40,947 nucleotides of DNA from an uncultured Opitutales bacterium (lineage in GTDB: Bacteria; Verrucomicrobiota; Verrucomicrobiia; Opitutales; Intestinicryptomonadaceae): assembly GCA_944389315.1 (NCBI GenBank), contig CALXLX010000020.1:1-40947 (forward strand), in the 5' to 3' direction. A program made the translations under genes and the position numbers. How positions within the stretch are numbered: position 1 is the first letter of the stretch; the number at the start of each line of letters is the position of its first letter. Below are positions 35,337-40,947 of this stretch, piece by piece. The notes beneath the pieces were generated by a model that searched no databases, had not been told where the DNA came from, and was given only the letters and a program-made list of their open reading frames with translations.

Positions 35337-36718
35337 AAAACATATTTGCATACACACTTTTTGCGGCCGCGGCGCTGCTGGTTTCGTGCTCCACCGTTGA
35401 GGAGGCGCGCGAGGCGCAGAAGGGCGCCTCTCTCATGGAGGGGGAGCGCACAGTATCCCCTTCGGAAGTGGGAATGGTGAAGGGGAATACCTACGATCTG
35501 TATTCGCTCGAGAAAGTCGCCTTGAGGGCCAGCCCGGCGATTTTCCAAGCGGGGCAAAACCTTGAATCGGCCAGGCTCCAGCTTAAGATGGTAAAGGCCG
35601 ACTATCTGCCAACCCTCGATCTTACCGCAGGGTACGAGGCGCTCACCTCGAACGAGTTTAAGCGCCCGCAGAGTTCGCATTTTGACGGCAACGGATATGG
35701 CATGGTCGATTTCAAGCTGCTGATTTACGACTTCGGCAAGACGGACGCGAAGGTCGCCCAGGAAATCCAAAATGTTGTGGCAGCGGAGAAGGAGCTTGTG
35801 CTTGCGCGGATAAACTCGGTCTACAATGTCCGGAAGGCGTTTTTCGAGCTGAAGCGGCGCATAGAGCTAAACATAGTAGCCGAGCAGGCCGTGGCGCAGT
35901 ACAAGGAGCATCTGGACCACATGTTGGCTAAATACGAGCACGGAAAGGGCACGAAGTACGACTGTTCAAAGGCCAGGGTAGACTACGACTCCTCCGTTCT
36001 CGACCAGATAACCTCCGCGAACAATGTGCGCACCGCCCAGGCGGAGCTCGTTAAGACTTTGGGGTTCGACAAAGCCCTGGATTTCTCCACGGGGGAAGGC
36101 CAGATGCCGGATATAACGCTCGGTGTTGACGCCCTCATGGAAGTTGTGCGCAAGAACGATCCGTCATTGGCCGTGCTTCGCGCGACGGCCGAGGCCGCCA
36201 AGCTGTATATAGACGAGCAGATAGCGGAGCTTTATCCCACGATAAGCCTAAGCGCCGAGGCCATAGCATCCGGGCTTTCCCAAGGGTGGCCCGCCGTCTG
36301 GAACTTGAGCGGCGGAGCTGAGATGACGCAAAATATCTTCAACGGCGACAGAAACATAAACGCTATAAAGCAGGCCGTCACCCAGCTGAGAACCGCAAGA
36401 AGCAGGATATCCGAATACGAGCAGAGCGTCTATTCGGAGCTTACAACGGCGCGCCTGAACCTCAATAAGGCAAAAAAGCAGTACGAGGTGGCCCTTGCCT
36501 CCGAAAAGGTCGCAAAGGAGAATCTCGATCTTGTCACGGAGCGTTTTAACGTTGGCAAAGCCTCGTCGCTAGAGCGTACGGACGCCCAGGTTTCCTACAC
36601 ATCCGCACAGGCGGACGCGGTGTCTGCAAAATACGACTGTCAGGACGCCCTCGCCGAGATCTTTAGAATCATAGGCGAAGATCCCCAGGGGAAGGGCGTT
36701 TCCGCAGTGAAGCAGTAG
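35333..36718 (+). CDS. TolC/OprM-type outer-membrane efflux lipoprotein
   Basis: This outer-membrane factor is a trimeric channel that completes the tripartite pump. The N-terminus (MKNIFAYTLFAAAALLVSCS) is a lipoprotein signal with Cys19 in LVSC. Two OEP repeats follow: LEKVALRASPAIFQAGQNLESARLQLKMVKADYLPTLDLTAGYE in the first and TARLNLNKAKKQYEVALASEKVAKENLDLVTERFNVGKASSLERTDAQVSYTSAQAD in the second. Long alpha-hairpins with NxxxAxxQ-type periodicity are evident. The start at 35333 forms ATGA with the pump stop; an upstream in-frame start would lie inside the pump gene. Length is 461 residues. A terminator follows. Confidence 0.93.
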   Translation: MKNIFAYTLFAAAALLVSCSTVEEAREAQKGASLMEGERTVSPSEVGMVKGNTYDLYSLEKVALRASPAIFQAGQNLESARLQLKMVKADYLPTLDLTAGYEALTSNEFKRPQSSHFDGNGYGMVDFKLLIYDFGKTDAKVAQEIQNVVAAEKELVLARINSVYNVRKAFFELKRRIELNIVAEQAVAQYKEHLDHMLAKYEHGKGTKYDCSKARVDYDSSVLDQITSANNVRTAQAELVKTLGFDKALDFSTGEGQMPDITLGVDALMEVVRKNDPSLAVLRATAEAAKLYIDEQIAELYPTISLSAEAIASGLSQGWPAVWNLSGGAEMTQNIFNGDRNINAIKQAVTQLRTARSRISEYEQSVYSELTTARLNLNKAKKQYEVALASEKVAKENLDLVTERFNVGKASSLERTDAQVSYTSAQADAVSAKYDCQDALAEIFRIIGEDPQGKGVSAVKQ

Positions 36719-36735
36719 GCCGTTTTCTTCGACAT

Positions 36736-36768
36736 AAAAAAAGCCCCCTGCATTCAGGAGGCTTTTTT
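36736..36768. terminator. Bidirectional terminator, efflux operon and tRNA-Leu
   Basis: GCCCCCTG (36743-36750) pairs with CAGGAGGC (36755-36762) with one mismatch and loop CATT; six T follow on the plus strand and a run of A precedes. It can end the efflux operon and, on the minus strand, tRNA-Leu. Confidence 0.85.
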
Positions 36769-36770
36769 AA

Positions 36771-36854
36771 TACCCGGAGAGGGGGTCGAACCCTCACGAC
36801 CGTGAAGTCGTCAGATTTTGAGTCTGATGCGTCTGCCAATTCCGCCATCCGGGC
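36771..36854 (-). tRNA. tRNA-Leu (CAA)
   Basis: On the minus strand the acceptor stem GCCCGGA/TCCGGGT, discriminator A, D-arm with GGCAGAC, anticodon loop CTCAAAA with anticodon CAA (reading TTG), a long variable arm typical of leucine tRNAs, and T-arm GAGGG-TTCGACC-CCCTC fold cleanly in 84 bases. CCA is not encoded. Confidence 0.95.
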
Positions 36855-36867
36855 TTCAAAGACTTAG

Positions 36868-36897
36868 ATAGGATTTGAAATGTCGCCATTCTGTCAA
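36868..36897 (-). promoter_or_regulatory. Putative promoter of tRNA-Leu
   Basis: On the minus strand TTGACA (36897-36892) is a consensus -35. TCCTAT (36873-36868) lies at an 18-base spacer and TATCTA (36870-36865) at 21. The exact -10 is uncertain. Confidence 0.5.
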
Positions 36898-36962
36898 GAA
36901 TTTTTAAAAAAATCTTAAGCTTGTATATAAAATGGCGCGAATATAAGACTGTGTGCGCGCAA

Positions 36963-37691
36963 ATGAATATGCCTCATTGTAAACACCTGCTTGTGGACGG
37001 TTGGAACGTCATTCACGCCGACGGCGACCTGCGCAGGGTATTCGACGGCGGAAAGGGAATGCGCGCCGCCCAGGATCTGCTCGCAAAGAAATTGTCCTTC
37101 ATACACGACTCCGGCGGCATTAGGATTACGATAATCTACGACGGCAAGGGAGAGTCCATATCGGTTGAGTCGATAGGCCGTCAGGCAACTTTTGCGGAGG
37201 TTTACACCCCCTCGTCCATGACCGCGGACGAACTGATAGAGCATTTTTGCGCGCATTCCAAGCACCCGCAGGATTTGCTCGTTGCTAGCGCCGACAATAT
37301 GATACGCCTGACGTCCGGCGGTTTTGAGGTGGGTAGCATTTCCCCCGAGACTTTGTTCGGCTGGGCGAGGGGCTCTGCTGCCTTTGTGGAGCATTTCTGC
37401 GAGGCTAATTCCGACATGAACGCCCGCAGGTGGCGCAGGCAGAAAATGTCCGACGGCCCGTTCTCAGGCCTCGACGAGCTCGCCGAGGAGCTGCGCGCGG
37501 TGGAGCGCGCAATGGAGGAGATAAAAAACGCCGAAAGAAGAAGGAGGAAATCCGGGCTCCGCACGCCGGAAGATAAAAAGAACGGGCTGATGCGCCGCCC
37601 CGTCAAGGCCGCGCAGCGCACGACTCTGAAGGATCTTTCCTCTCTGGGGGATGCGTTTTTTAATCCGAAGCGTACAAGGGCGAAAAGATGA
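36963..37691 (+). CDS. NYN-domain protein, YacP-like
   Basis: This protein of 242 residues carries an N-terminal NYN/PIN-like nuclease domain of the YacP (DUF901) group, related to Rae1 of Bacillus, which cleaves mRNA on the ribosome. HLLVDGWNVIH (about 7-17) supplies the first acidic residue, IRITIIYDGKGE (about 55-66) the second strand, and DLLVASADNMIRL (about 102-114) the third acidic strand. The C-terminal part (about 140-242) is basic and helical and ends KKNGLMRR...NPKRTRAKR, fit for RNA or ribosome binding. I chose ATG 36963 because earlier in-frame starts lie in promoter-like sequence. The stop overlaps the ogt start as ATGA. Nuclease activity is inferred from family. Confidence 0.82.
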   Translation: MNMPHCKHLLVDGWNVIHADGDLRRVFDGGKGMRAAQDLLAKKLSFIHDSGGIRITIIYDGKGESISVESIGRQATFAEVYTPSSMTADELIEHFCAHSKHPQDLLVASADNMIRLTSGGFEVGSISPETLFGWARGSAAFVEHFCEANSDMNARRWRRQKMSDGPFSGLDELAEELRAVERAMEEIKNAERRRRKSGLRTPEDKKNGLMRRPVKAAQRTTLKDLSSLGDAFFNPKRTRAKR

Positions 37692-38173
37692 ATCTTTATA
37701 TAAGGCATACAAAGGATACGCCCTTCCCCATGACGCTTGTAGCCGACGATGAAGGCCTGGTTGCCGCAAGCGCAAACCCCTTCCCGCAAGCCTATCAAAC
37801 CGCCTATTCAAGCGGGAAAAACTATATATTGGATATGGCAGAGCATCAGCTGAAAGAGTATTTCTGCGCAAGCCGCAGAACATTCAGCATTCCTCTCAGT
37901 TTGCGGGGGAGCCCATTTAGGCTGACGGTCTGGAGGCGCCTAATCGAGATTCCCTACGGGGAAACTGCATCTTATTCGGAAGTGGCGCGCGCGGTTGGAA
38001 ATCCTGCGGCGGCAAGGGCGGTGGGCATGGCGTGCAACGCAAATCCTGTAATGATAATAATACCGTGCCATAGAGTGGTGGGAAAAAACGGCTCGCTGAC
38101 AGGCTATGCCGGCGGAATAAAACTCAAAGAATTTCTTCTTAAATTGGAATCTTCAACAAAGTCTAAACCATGA
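37688..38173 (+). CDS. ogt: Methylated-DNA--protein-cysteine methyltransferase
   Basis: Ogt/MGMT removes O6-alkyl groups from guanine by suicide transfer to its own Cys. The active site IIIPCHRVVG (about 117-126), the arginine-finger and helix-turn-helix stretch YSEVARAVGNPAAARAVGMACNANP, and the WRRLIEIPYGET lead-in are all present. The final LTGYAGGIKLKEFLL block is also typical. Length is 161 residues, as for Ogt without the Ada N-terminal domain. It overlaps the NYN gene by four bases and the GH110-like gene by four bases, so all three are likely coupled in translation. Another alkylation-repair gene, alkD, lies two genes on. Confidence 0.93.
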   Translation: MNLYIRHTKDTPFPMTLVADDEGLVAASANPFPQAYQTAYSSGKNYILDMAEHQLKEYFCASRRTFSIPLSLRGSPFRLTVWRRLIEIPYGETASYSEVARAVGNPAAARAVGMACNANPVMIIIPCHRVVGKNGSLTGYAGGIKLKEFLLKLESSTKSKP

Positions 38174-39765
38174 GAAACATATCGGTATTTTTTGCATGTC
38201 TATTTTTTATCGAAAGCTCATTATGCGCTGCCGACGGATTTGCCCCCAAAACGCTTTCCGAGACCCTGAGCGAATACCCGCATACGGTCAGCGTCAGAGA
38301 TTACGGAGCAATTCCCGATGACGGCAAGGACGATACCGACGCCATACGCCGCGCCATAGCCGACAATCAAAAGAAGAAGGGGACCCGCATACTCTTTGAT
38401 AAGGGCGTTTACCATGTCGACCCGCGCGGCGGATTTGTCGCCGAGATACTCGGTTCAGACGGCCTTATGCTCGACGGAGGCGGCTCTACAATAGTTTCCA
38501 AAAGCCGCGGCGGAATATTCCCCATAACGGGCTCAAAGAATATATCCATAGCCAATTTTACCTTCGATACAAATACCTTGCCCTTCGCGGTGGTAAAAGT
38601 TGTAGCCGCTGGGCAGGGGAGCTTTGACGGGGAGATACAAAAGGGTTACGAATACAGAAAAAGCCCCGTAAGGGCGATAAATGCGTATGATCCGTCAAAC
38701 AATGCCCTTGCCAAGGGGTTTGATTTATACCAGCTGCAAAGCGATAAGCCCGCCGAAGATTTGGGCGGAGGGAAAATCCGGGTATATGCCGACAGAATTC
38801 CCCCCGTCGGAATGTACGTTGTTTTGCGCTACGAAGTTTACGGCGAAGGCGTCGTGAGCATGGGTGGCTCGGAGAACGTAAGGCTGTACAATCTCAATCT
38901 TTACTCCCATGCCGGGATGGGCATATACGCGGAAAATTCCGGGAATATACTTTTGGACAACGTATATGTGGGAATACCCGAAGGCACGTCCCGAGCCATG
39001 AGCATTACTGCCGACGCAACGCATTTTAACGTATGCCGCGGCAAGCTATTCATATTAAATTCGTCGTTTTTAAGAATGGGTGACGATGCCATGAACGTCC
39101 ATCAAATGTATTGGGTCTTAGCCGAACGTCCTAAAGGAGAGTCCGTTAAGATTGCTTTCGGGAGGAAGGGAATCTTCTGTCCGCATCTTGCCCCGAGAGA
39201 GGGTGATACGGTGGAGTTCGGCGCGCAGGATAACTGGCTGAGGCCAGAGGAAACCCGCAAGGTTGTTTCCAGAAAGACGGACAATAAAAATAAGATAGTT
39301 GAACTTGTCCTGGACGAAGCCATGCCCGAAGATACCGCAGCCGGTACGCCCGTCAGCATACGCGAGGCCAATGTAGATCTTGTTGTTAAAAATTGCAAAT
39401 CCTACGCGAACCGCGCCAGAGGCTTCCTTATACAGACCCGTAAAAGCGCCCTGATAGAAGGCTGTGTTTTCAAGGATAATACGATGATGCCCATTCTCAT
39501 AGAGAACGACAATAACTATTGGTTTGAAGGTGCCGGCACGTCGAATCTTACGATAAGAAACTGCCGCTTTATAAACGCCAACACATGGAAACTTTCCTCT
39601 GCTGCCATATGCGCCAGGGCGACAGTTTCAGGGGGAACCCCTAAAGTCGGGGGCGTGCACGACAATATATCCGTGGAAAACTGTTCGTTTGAAAACTGCG
39701 GGGCAGATCCCATAGTGCTTATGGATACCGAGGATGTTAACCTTTCCGGCAATAAGATAAATTAG
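38170..39765 (+). CDS. Secreted right-handed beta-helix enzyme, GH110-like
   Basis: This is a secreted protein with a right-handed parallel beta-helix, closest in my judgement to GH110 alpha-1,3-galactosidases, which act on host or plant glycans. A signal peptide (MRNISVFFACLFFIESSLCA) is clear. The helix begins at VSVRDYGAIPDDGKDDTDAIRRAI (about 40-63), a pectate-lyase-like start. RMGDDAMNVHQMYWVL (about 303-318) and the repeated turns ARGFLIQTRKSALIEGCVFKDN and ILIENDNNYWFEGAGTSNLTIRNCRF match GH110 repeats. Length is 531 residues. It is embedded between ogt and alkD with ATGA overlap to ogt, a DNA-repair setting that does not explain a secreted enzyme. It also appears lower in GC than the housekeeping genes, by eye. 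GH110 membership needs a profile search; polysaccharide lyase or GH28-like alternatives remain. Confidence 0.78.
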   Translation: MRNISVFFACLFFIESSLCAADGFAPKTLSETLSEYPHTVSVRDYGAIPDDGKDDTDAIRRAIADNQKKKGTRILFDKGVYHVDPRGGFVAEILGSDGLMLDGGGSTIVSKSRGGIFPITGSKNISIANFTFDTNTLPFAVVKVVAAGQGSFDGEIQKGYEYRKSPVRAINAYDPSNNALAKGFDLYQLQSDKPAEDLGGGKIRVYADRIPPVGMYVVLRYEVYGEGVVSMGGSENVRLYNLNLYSHAGMGIYAENSGNILLDNVYVGIPEGTSRAMSITADATHFNVCRGKLFILNSSFLRMGDDAMNVHQMYWVLAERPKGESVKIAFGRKGIFCPHLAPREGDTVEFGAQDNWLRPEETRKVVSRKTDNKNKIVELVLDEAMPEDTAAGTPVSIREANVDLVVKNCKSYANRARGFLIQTRKSALIEGCVFKDNTMMPILIENDNNYWFEGAGTSNLTIRNCRFINANTWKLSSAAICARATVSGGTPKVGGVHDNISVENCSFENCGADPIVLMDTEDVNLSGNKIN

Positions 39766-39768
39766 ACT

Positions 39769-40413
39769 GTGGAGAATATAAGGGAAGAACTGTTGTCGCT
39801 TGCCGAGGCAGACTATGCCGCATTTGCTTTGCGCCTGCTCCCGTCTGGCACAAAACTCATGGGAGTAAGGCTGCCAAAGCTTAGAAAAATAGCCCGCCGC
39901 TTGGCAGCCACTAAGCAGGGCAGGGCCTTTGCCGCCCAGAATCATAAAGGCGAGTTCTTCGAGGAGAAGATGCTCAGAGGCATGCTCATAGGCGCGCTTA
40001 AGGTATCTACGGCAGAAAGAATATCGCTTATAAGAAAATTTCTTCCCCAGATAGACAACTGGTCTGTTTGCGACAGTTTTTGCTCTTCAATAAAAATCCC
40101 GCAAGCCGACAGGCCCAGTTTTCTTGAATTTTTGAAGGTATGCATGTCATCTTGCTCCGAGTTCGAGTATCGTTTCGGGGCGGTCATGTTGAAGTGTTTG
40201 TATTTGGATGAGGTGTATATTTGCGAGAGCTTGCGGTTGTTGTCCGCCGAATGCCCCGGGAAATACTACGCGCAAAGCGGAGCCGCTTGGGCTATTTGCG
40301 AGGCATATATTAAGTTTCCCGAGAAGACCCGCATGTTGTTTGATGGAGGGGCTTTATCTCGAGACGTAAAGAGCCTTGCGCTGCGCAAGATAAGGGAATC
40401 CTTGAGAACATAG
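39769..40413 (+). CDS. AlkD-like DNA alkylation repair protein
   Basis: This is a HEAT-like-repeat DNA glycosylase of the AlkD/AlkC superfamily, which excises N3- and N7-alkyl purines. The sequence is helical throughout, starting with the motif IREELLSLAEADYAAFALRLLPSGTKLMGVRLPKLRKIARRL, and the central PQIDNWSVCDSFCSS block (about 90-105), with the Trp-Asp pair at the alkyl-base face in the family. FEYRFGAVMLKCLYLDE and YYAQSGAAWAICEAYIKFPEKT are further HEAT helices. The start is a GTG three bases after the glycosidase stop. Length is 214 residues. Together with ogt it makes an alkylation-repair pair. The exact glycosylase specificity is not shown. Confidence 0.85.
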   Translation: MENIREELLSLAEADYAAFALRLLPSGTKLMGVRLPKLRKIARRLAATKQGRAFAAQNHKGEFFEEKMLRGMLIGALKVSTAERISLIRKFLPQIDNWSVCDSFCSSIKIPQADRPSFLEFLKVCMSSCSEFEYRFGAVMLKCLYLDEVYICESLRLLSAECPGKYYAQSGAAWAICEAYIKFPEKTRMLFDGGALSRDVKSLALRKIRESLRT

Positions 40414-40440
40414 CTGGATAGATTTTTCAGGGGCGAGATA

Positions 40441-40470
40441 TCCTATAGGAAGGGATAAATATATTTTATC
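40441..40470. promoter_or_regulatory. Palindromes between alkD and tRNA-Ser
   Basis: TCCTATAGGA (40441-40450) is a perfect 10-base palindrome, and GATAAAT...TTTTATC (40454-40470) a near-perfect one. They may be a weak terminator-like or regulator-like site; neither has a T-tract. Confidence 0.3.
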
Positions 40471-40555
40471 GTGCAAGGCGATTGATTTATGGGGTAGGGG
40501 ATATTTTGAGTATATTATTTTATCACATCTAGTTGTTGGAGGAGAAGAAATTTTC

Positions 40556-40584
40556 TTGCATAGGCGTATAAAAGGGGCAATATA
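40556..40584 (+). promoter_or_regulatory. Putative promoter of tRNA-Ser
   Basis: TTGCAT (40556-40561), a 17-base spacer and AATATA (40579-40584) precede the tRNA by about 14 bases. Overlapping TATATC at 40581 is an alternative -10. Confidence 0.5.
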
Positions 40585-40598
40585 TCGCAAAATTCAAA

Positions 40599-40685
40599 GG
40601 AGAGATGGCAGAGTGGTCGATTGCGGCGGTCTTGAAAACCGTTGACCTCGCGAGAGGTCCGGGGGTTCGAATCCCTCTCTCTCCG
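40599..40685 (+). tRNA. tRNA-Ser (TGA)
   Basis: The acceptor stem GGAGAGA/TCTCTCC, discriminator G, anticodon loop CTTGAAA (anticodon TGA, reading TCA), long variable arm CTCGCGAGAG and T-arm ending in TTCGAAT fold into an 87-base serine tRNA. CCA is not encoded. It is followed by an inverted-repeat element and an IS end. Confidence 0.95.
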
Positions 40686-40702
40686 CGTTTATAACTTACA
40701 CA

Positions 40703-40792
40703 CTGCAAGGGTGTTAGATAGTTTTAATGAAAAAGCTGCAATGCGCTAAAAATGGGCGGTTGTGGCTTTTTTATTGTCTAACACCATTGCAG
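40703..40792. repeat. 90-nt inverted repeat with nested terminator hairpin
   Basis: The outer arms are CTGCAAGGGTGTTAGA (40703-40718) and TCTAACACCATTGCAG (40777-40792), 15 of 16 matching. Inside, AAAAAGC (about 40730) pairs with GCTTTTTT (about 40765) and forms a terminator-like hairpin for tRNA-Ser. Extra complementarities (GCTGCAATG at 40735 with CATTGCAGC at 40785; AAAAATGGGC at 40749 with GCCCATTTTT at 40801) allow alternative folds. It may be a long terminator or a palindromic mobile unit. Confidence 0.6.
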
Positions 40793-40821
40793 CAAAAAAT
40801 GCCCATTTTTTTGAATTTTAA

Positions 40822-40947
40822 GGGTCAACCCCAAAGAGAGTGGATTTTAATGAAAGACGCCGCATAGAACCAAGACCCTCAATCTGTAATTTTGGAAGTT
40901 TCGATAACCGTAAGCCATTCGTTGTATCAGTTTCATTTTCCTGTGGA
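40822..40947 (-). mobile_element. Right-edge fragment of an ISL3-like insertion sequence
   Basis: A transposase C-terminus encoded on the minus strand enters from beyond the window. GGGTCAACCCC at 40822 is a plausible terminal inverted repeat start, but the other end and any target duplication are outside. Family is inferred from the transposase tail. Confidence 0.5.
40847..40947 (-). CDS. Transposase C-terminal end, ISL3-like (partial)
   Basis: The minus strand encodes 32 residues before a TAA at 40847-40849. The stretch RMAYGYRNFQNYRLRVL matches the conserved C-terminal tail of DDE transposases of the ISL3 family (RxAYGYRNFENFRLR). The rest lies outside the window, so length, integrity and activity are unknown. 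It is the only mobile-element protein in the window. An IS end of other families with the same tail cannot be excluded. Confidence 0.68.
   Translation of the reverse strand, partial: HRKMKLIQRMAYGYRNFQNYRLRVLVLCGVFH

Noticed and set aside
40703..40792. Integron attC-like ends GTTAGAT and GTCTAAC flanking a palindrome
   Set aside because: The order is GTTRRRY then RYYYAAC, the reverse of an attC site on either strand, and no integrase or cassette array is visible.
40727..40867. A 46-codon frame over the inverted repeat and IS end
   Set aside because: It runs through palindromic DNA and antisense to the transposase tail, with no ribosome site or protein features.

Overview
The window looks like a chromosomal segment of a Gram-negative, diderm bacterium. 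The evidence is LptB, a tripartite RND efflux pump with an outer-membrane TolC-type lipoprotein, and a SurA/PpiD-like prolyl isomerase. HprK, cobalamin-dependent MetH, methylmalonyl-CoA mutase, FabV, a GH20 and a GH110-like glycosidase, and DUF1015 together suggest Verrucomicrobiota, perhaps Opitutales-like gut bacteria. That lineage call is inference from gene content, not from a marker tree. The DNA is moderately GC-rich, yet isoleucine is written mostly as ATA, which is a distinctive codon signature. Nearly all of it is ordinary housekeeping sequence; a mobile element appears only at the extreme right edge.

Layout. 1-1600: 3' part of methylmalonyl-CoA mutase and its terminator. 1.8-6.4 kb (minus strand): a dicarboxylate/amino-acid:cation symporter, then a two-gene unit of DUF1015 followed by a HexD-like GH20 glycosidase. 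6.5-10.1 kb (plus): ispA, fabV, ilvE and a PaaI-type thioesterase, covering isoprenoid, fatty-acid and branched-chain amino-acid metabolism. 10.1-10.9 kb: an isolated small secreted protein with a Cys about every six residues, preceded by three palindromes. 11.0-16.5 kb: lptB, hprK and metH. 16.8-19.9 kb: rodA and RNase E/G. 19.96-20.04 kb: tRNA-Arg(CCG). 20.4-21.6 kb: Bcr/CflA-type MFS exporter. 21.7-27.8 kb: parA, rnc, mfd and a parvulin-type foldase, tightly packed with overlapping genes. 27.8-30.5 kb: CNNM/HlyC-type membrane protein, a small unknown protein, a small lipoprotein and rlmN. 30.6-36.8 kb: a MarR-controlled efflux operon (regulator, adaptor, RND pump, outer-membrane channel) with a likely operator in its promoter, closed by a terminator. 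36.77-36.85 kb (minus): tRNA-Leu(CAA). 36.9-40.4 kb: NYN-domain RNA-binding protein, ogt, a secreted GH110-like beta-helix enzyme and alkD, translationally coupled or nearly so. 40.6-40.7 kb: tRNA-Ser(TGA). 40.7-40.95 kb: a 90-nt inverted-repeat structure and the C-terminal end of an ISL3-like transposase running off the window.

Working together. The efflux operon is complete and self-contained. The ogt/alkD unit pairs two alkylation-repair activities with an unexpected secreted glycosidase between them. The lptB-hprK pair echoes the proteobacterial lptB-rpoN-hpf-ptsN-hprK locus. MetH and methylmalonyl-CoA mutase show that the organism depends on cobalamin. No clear candidate for a wholly new multi-gene system is visible. 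The most unusual items are the Cys-ladder secreted protein with its palindrome-rich upstream region, the glycosidase inside the DNA-repair unit, and the inverted-repeat element between tRNA-Ser and the IS.
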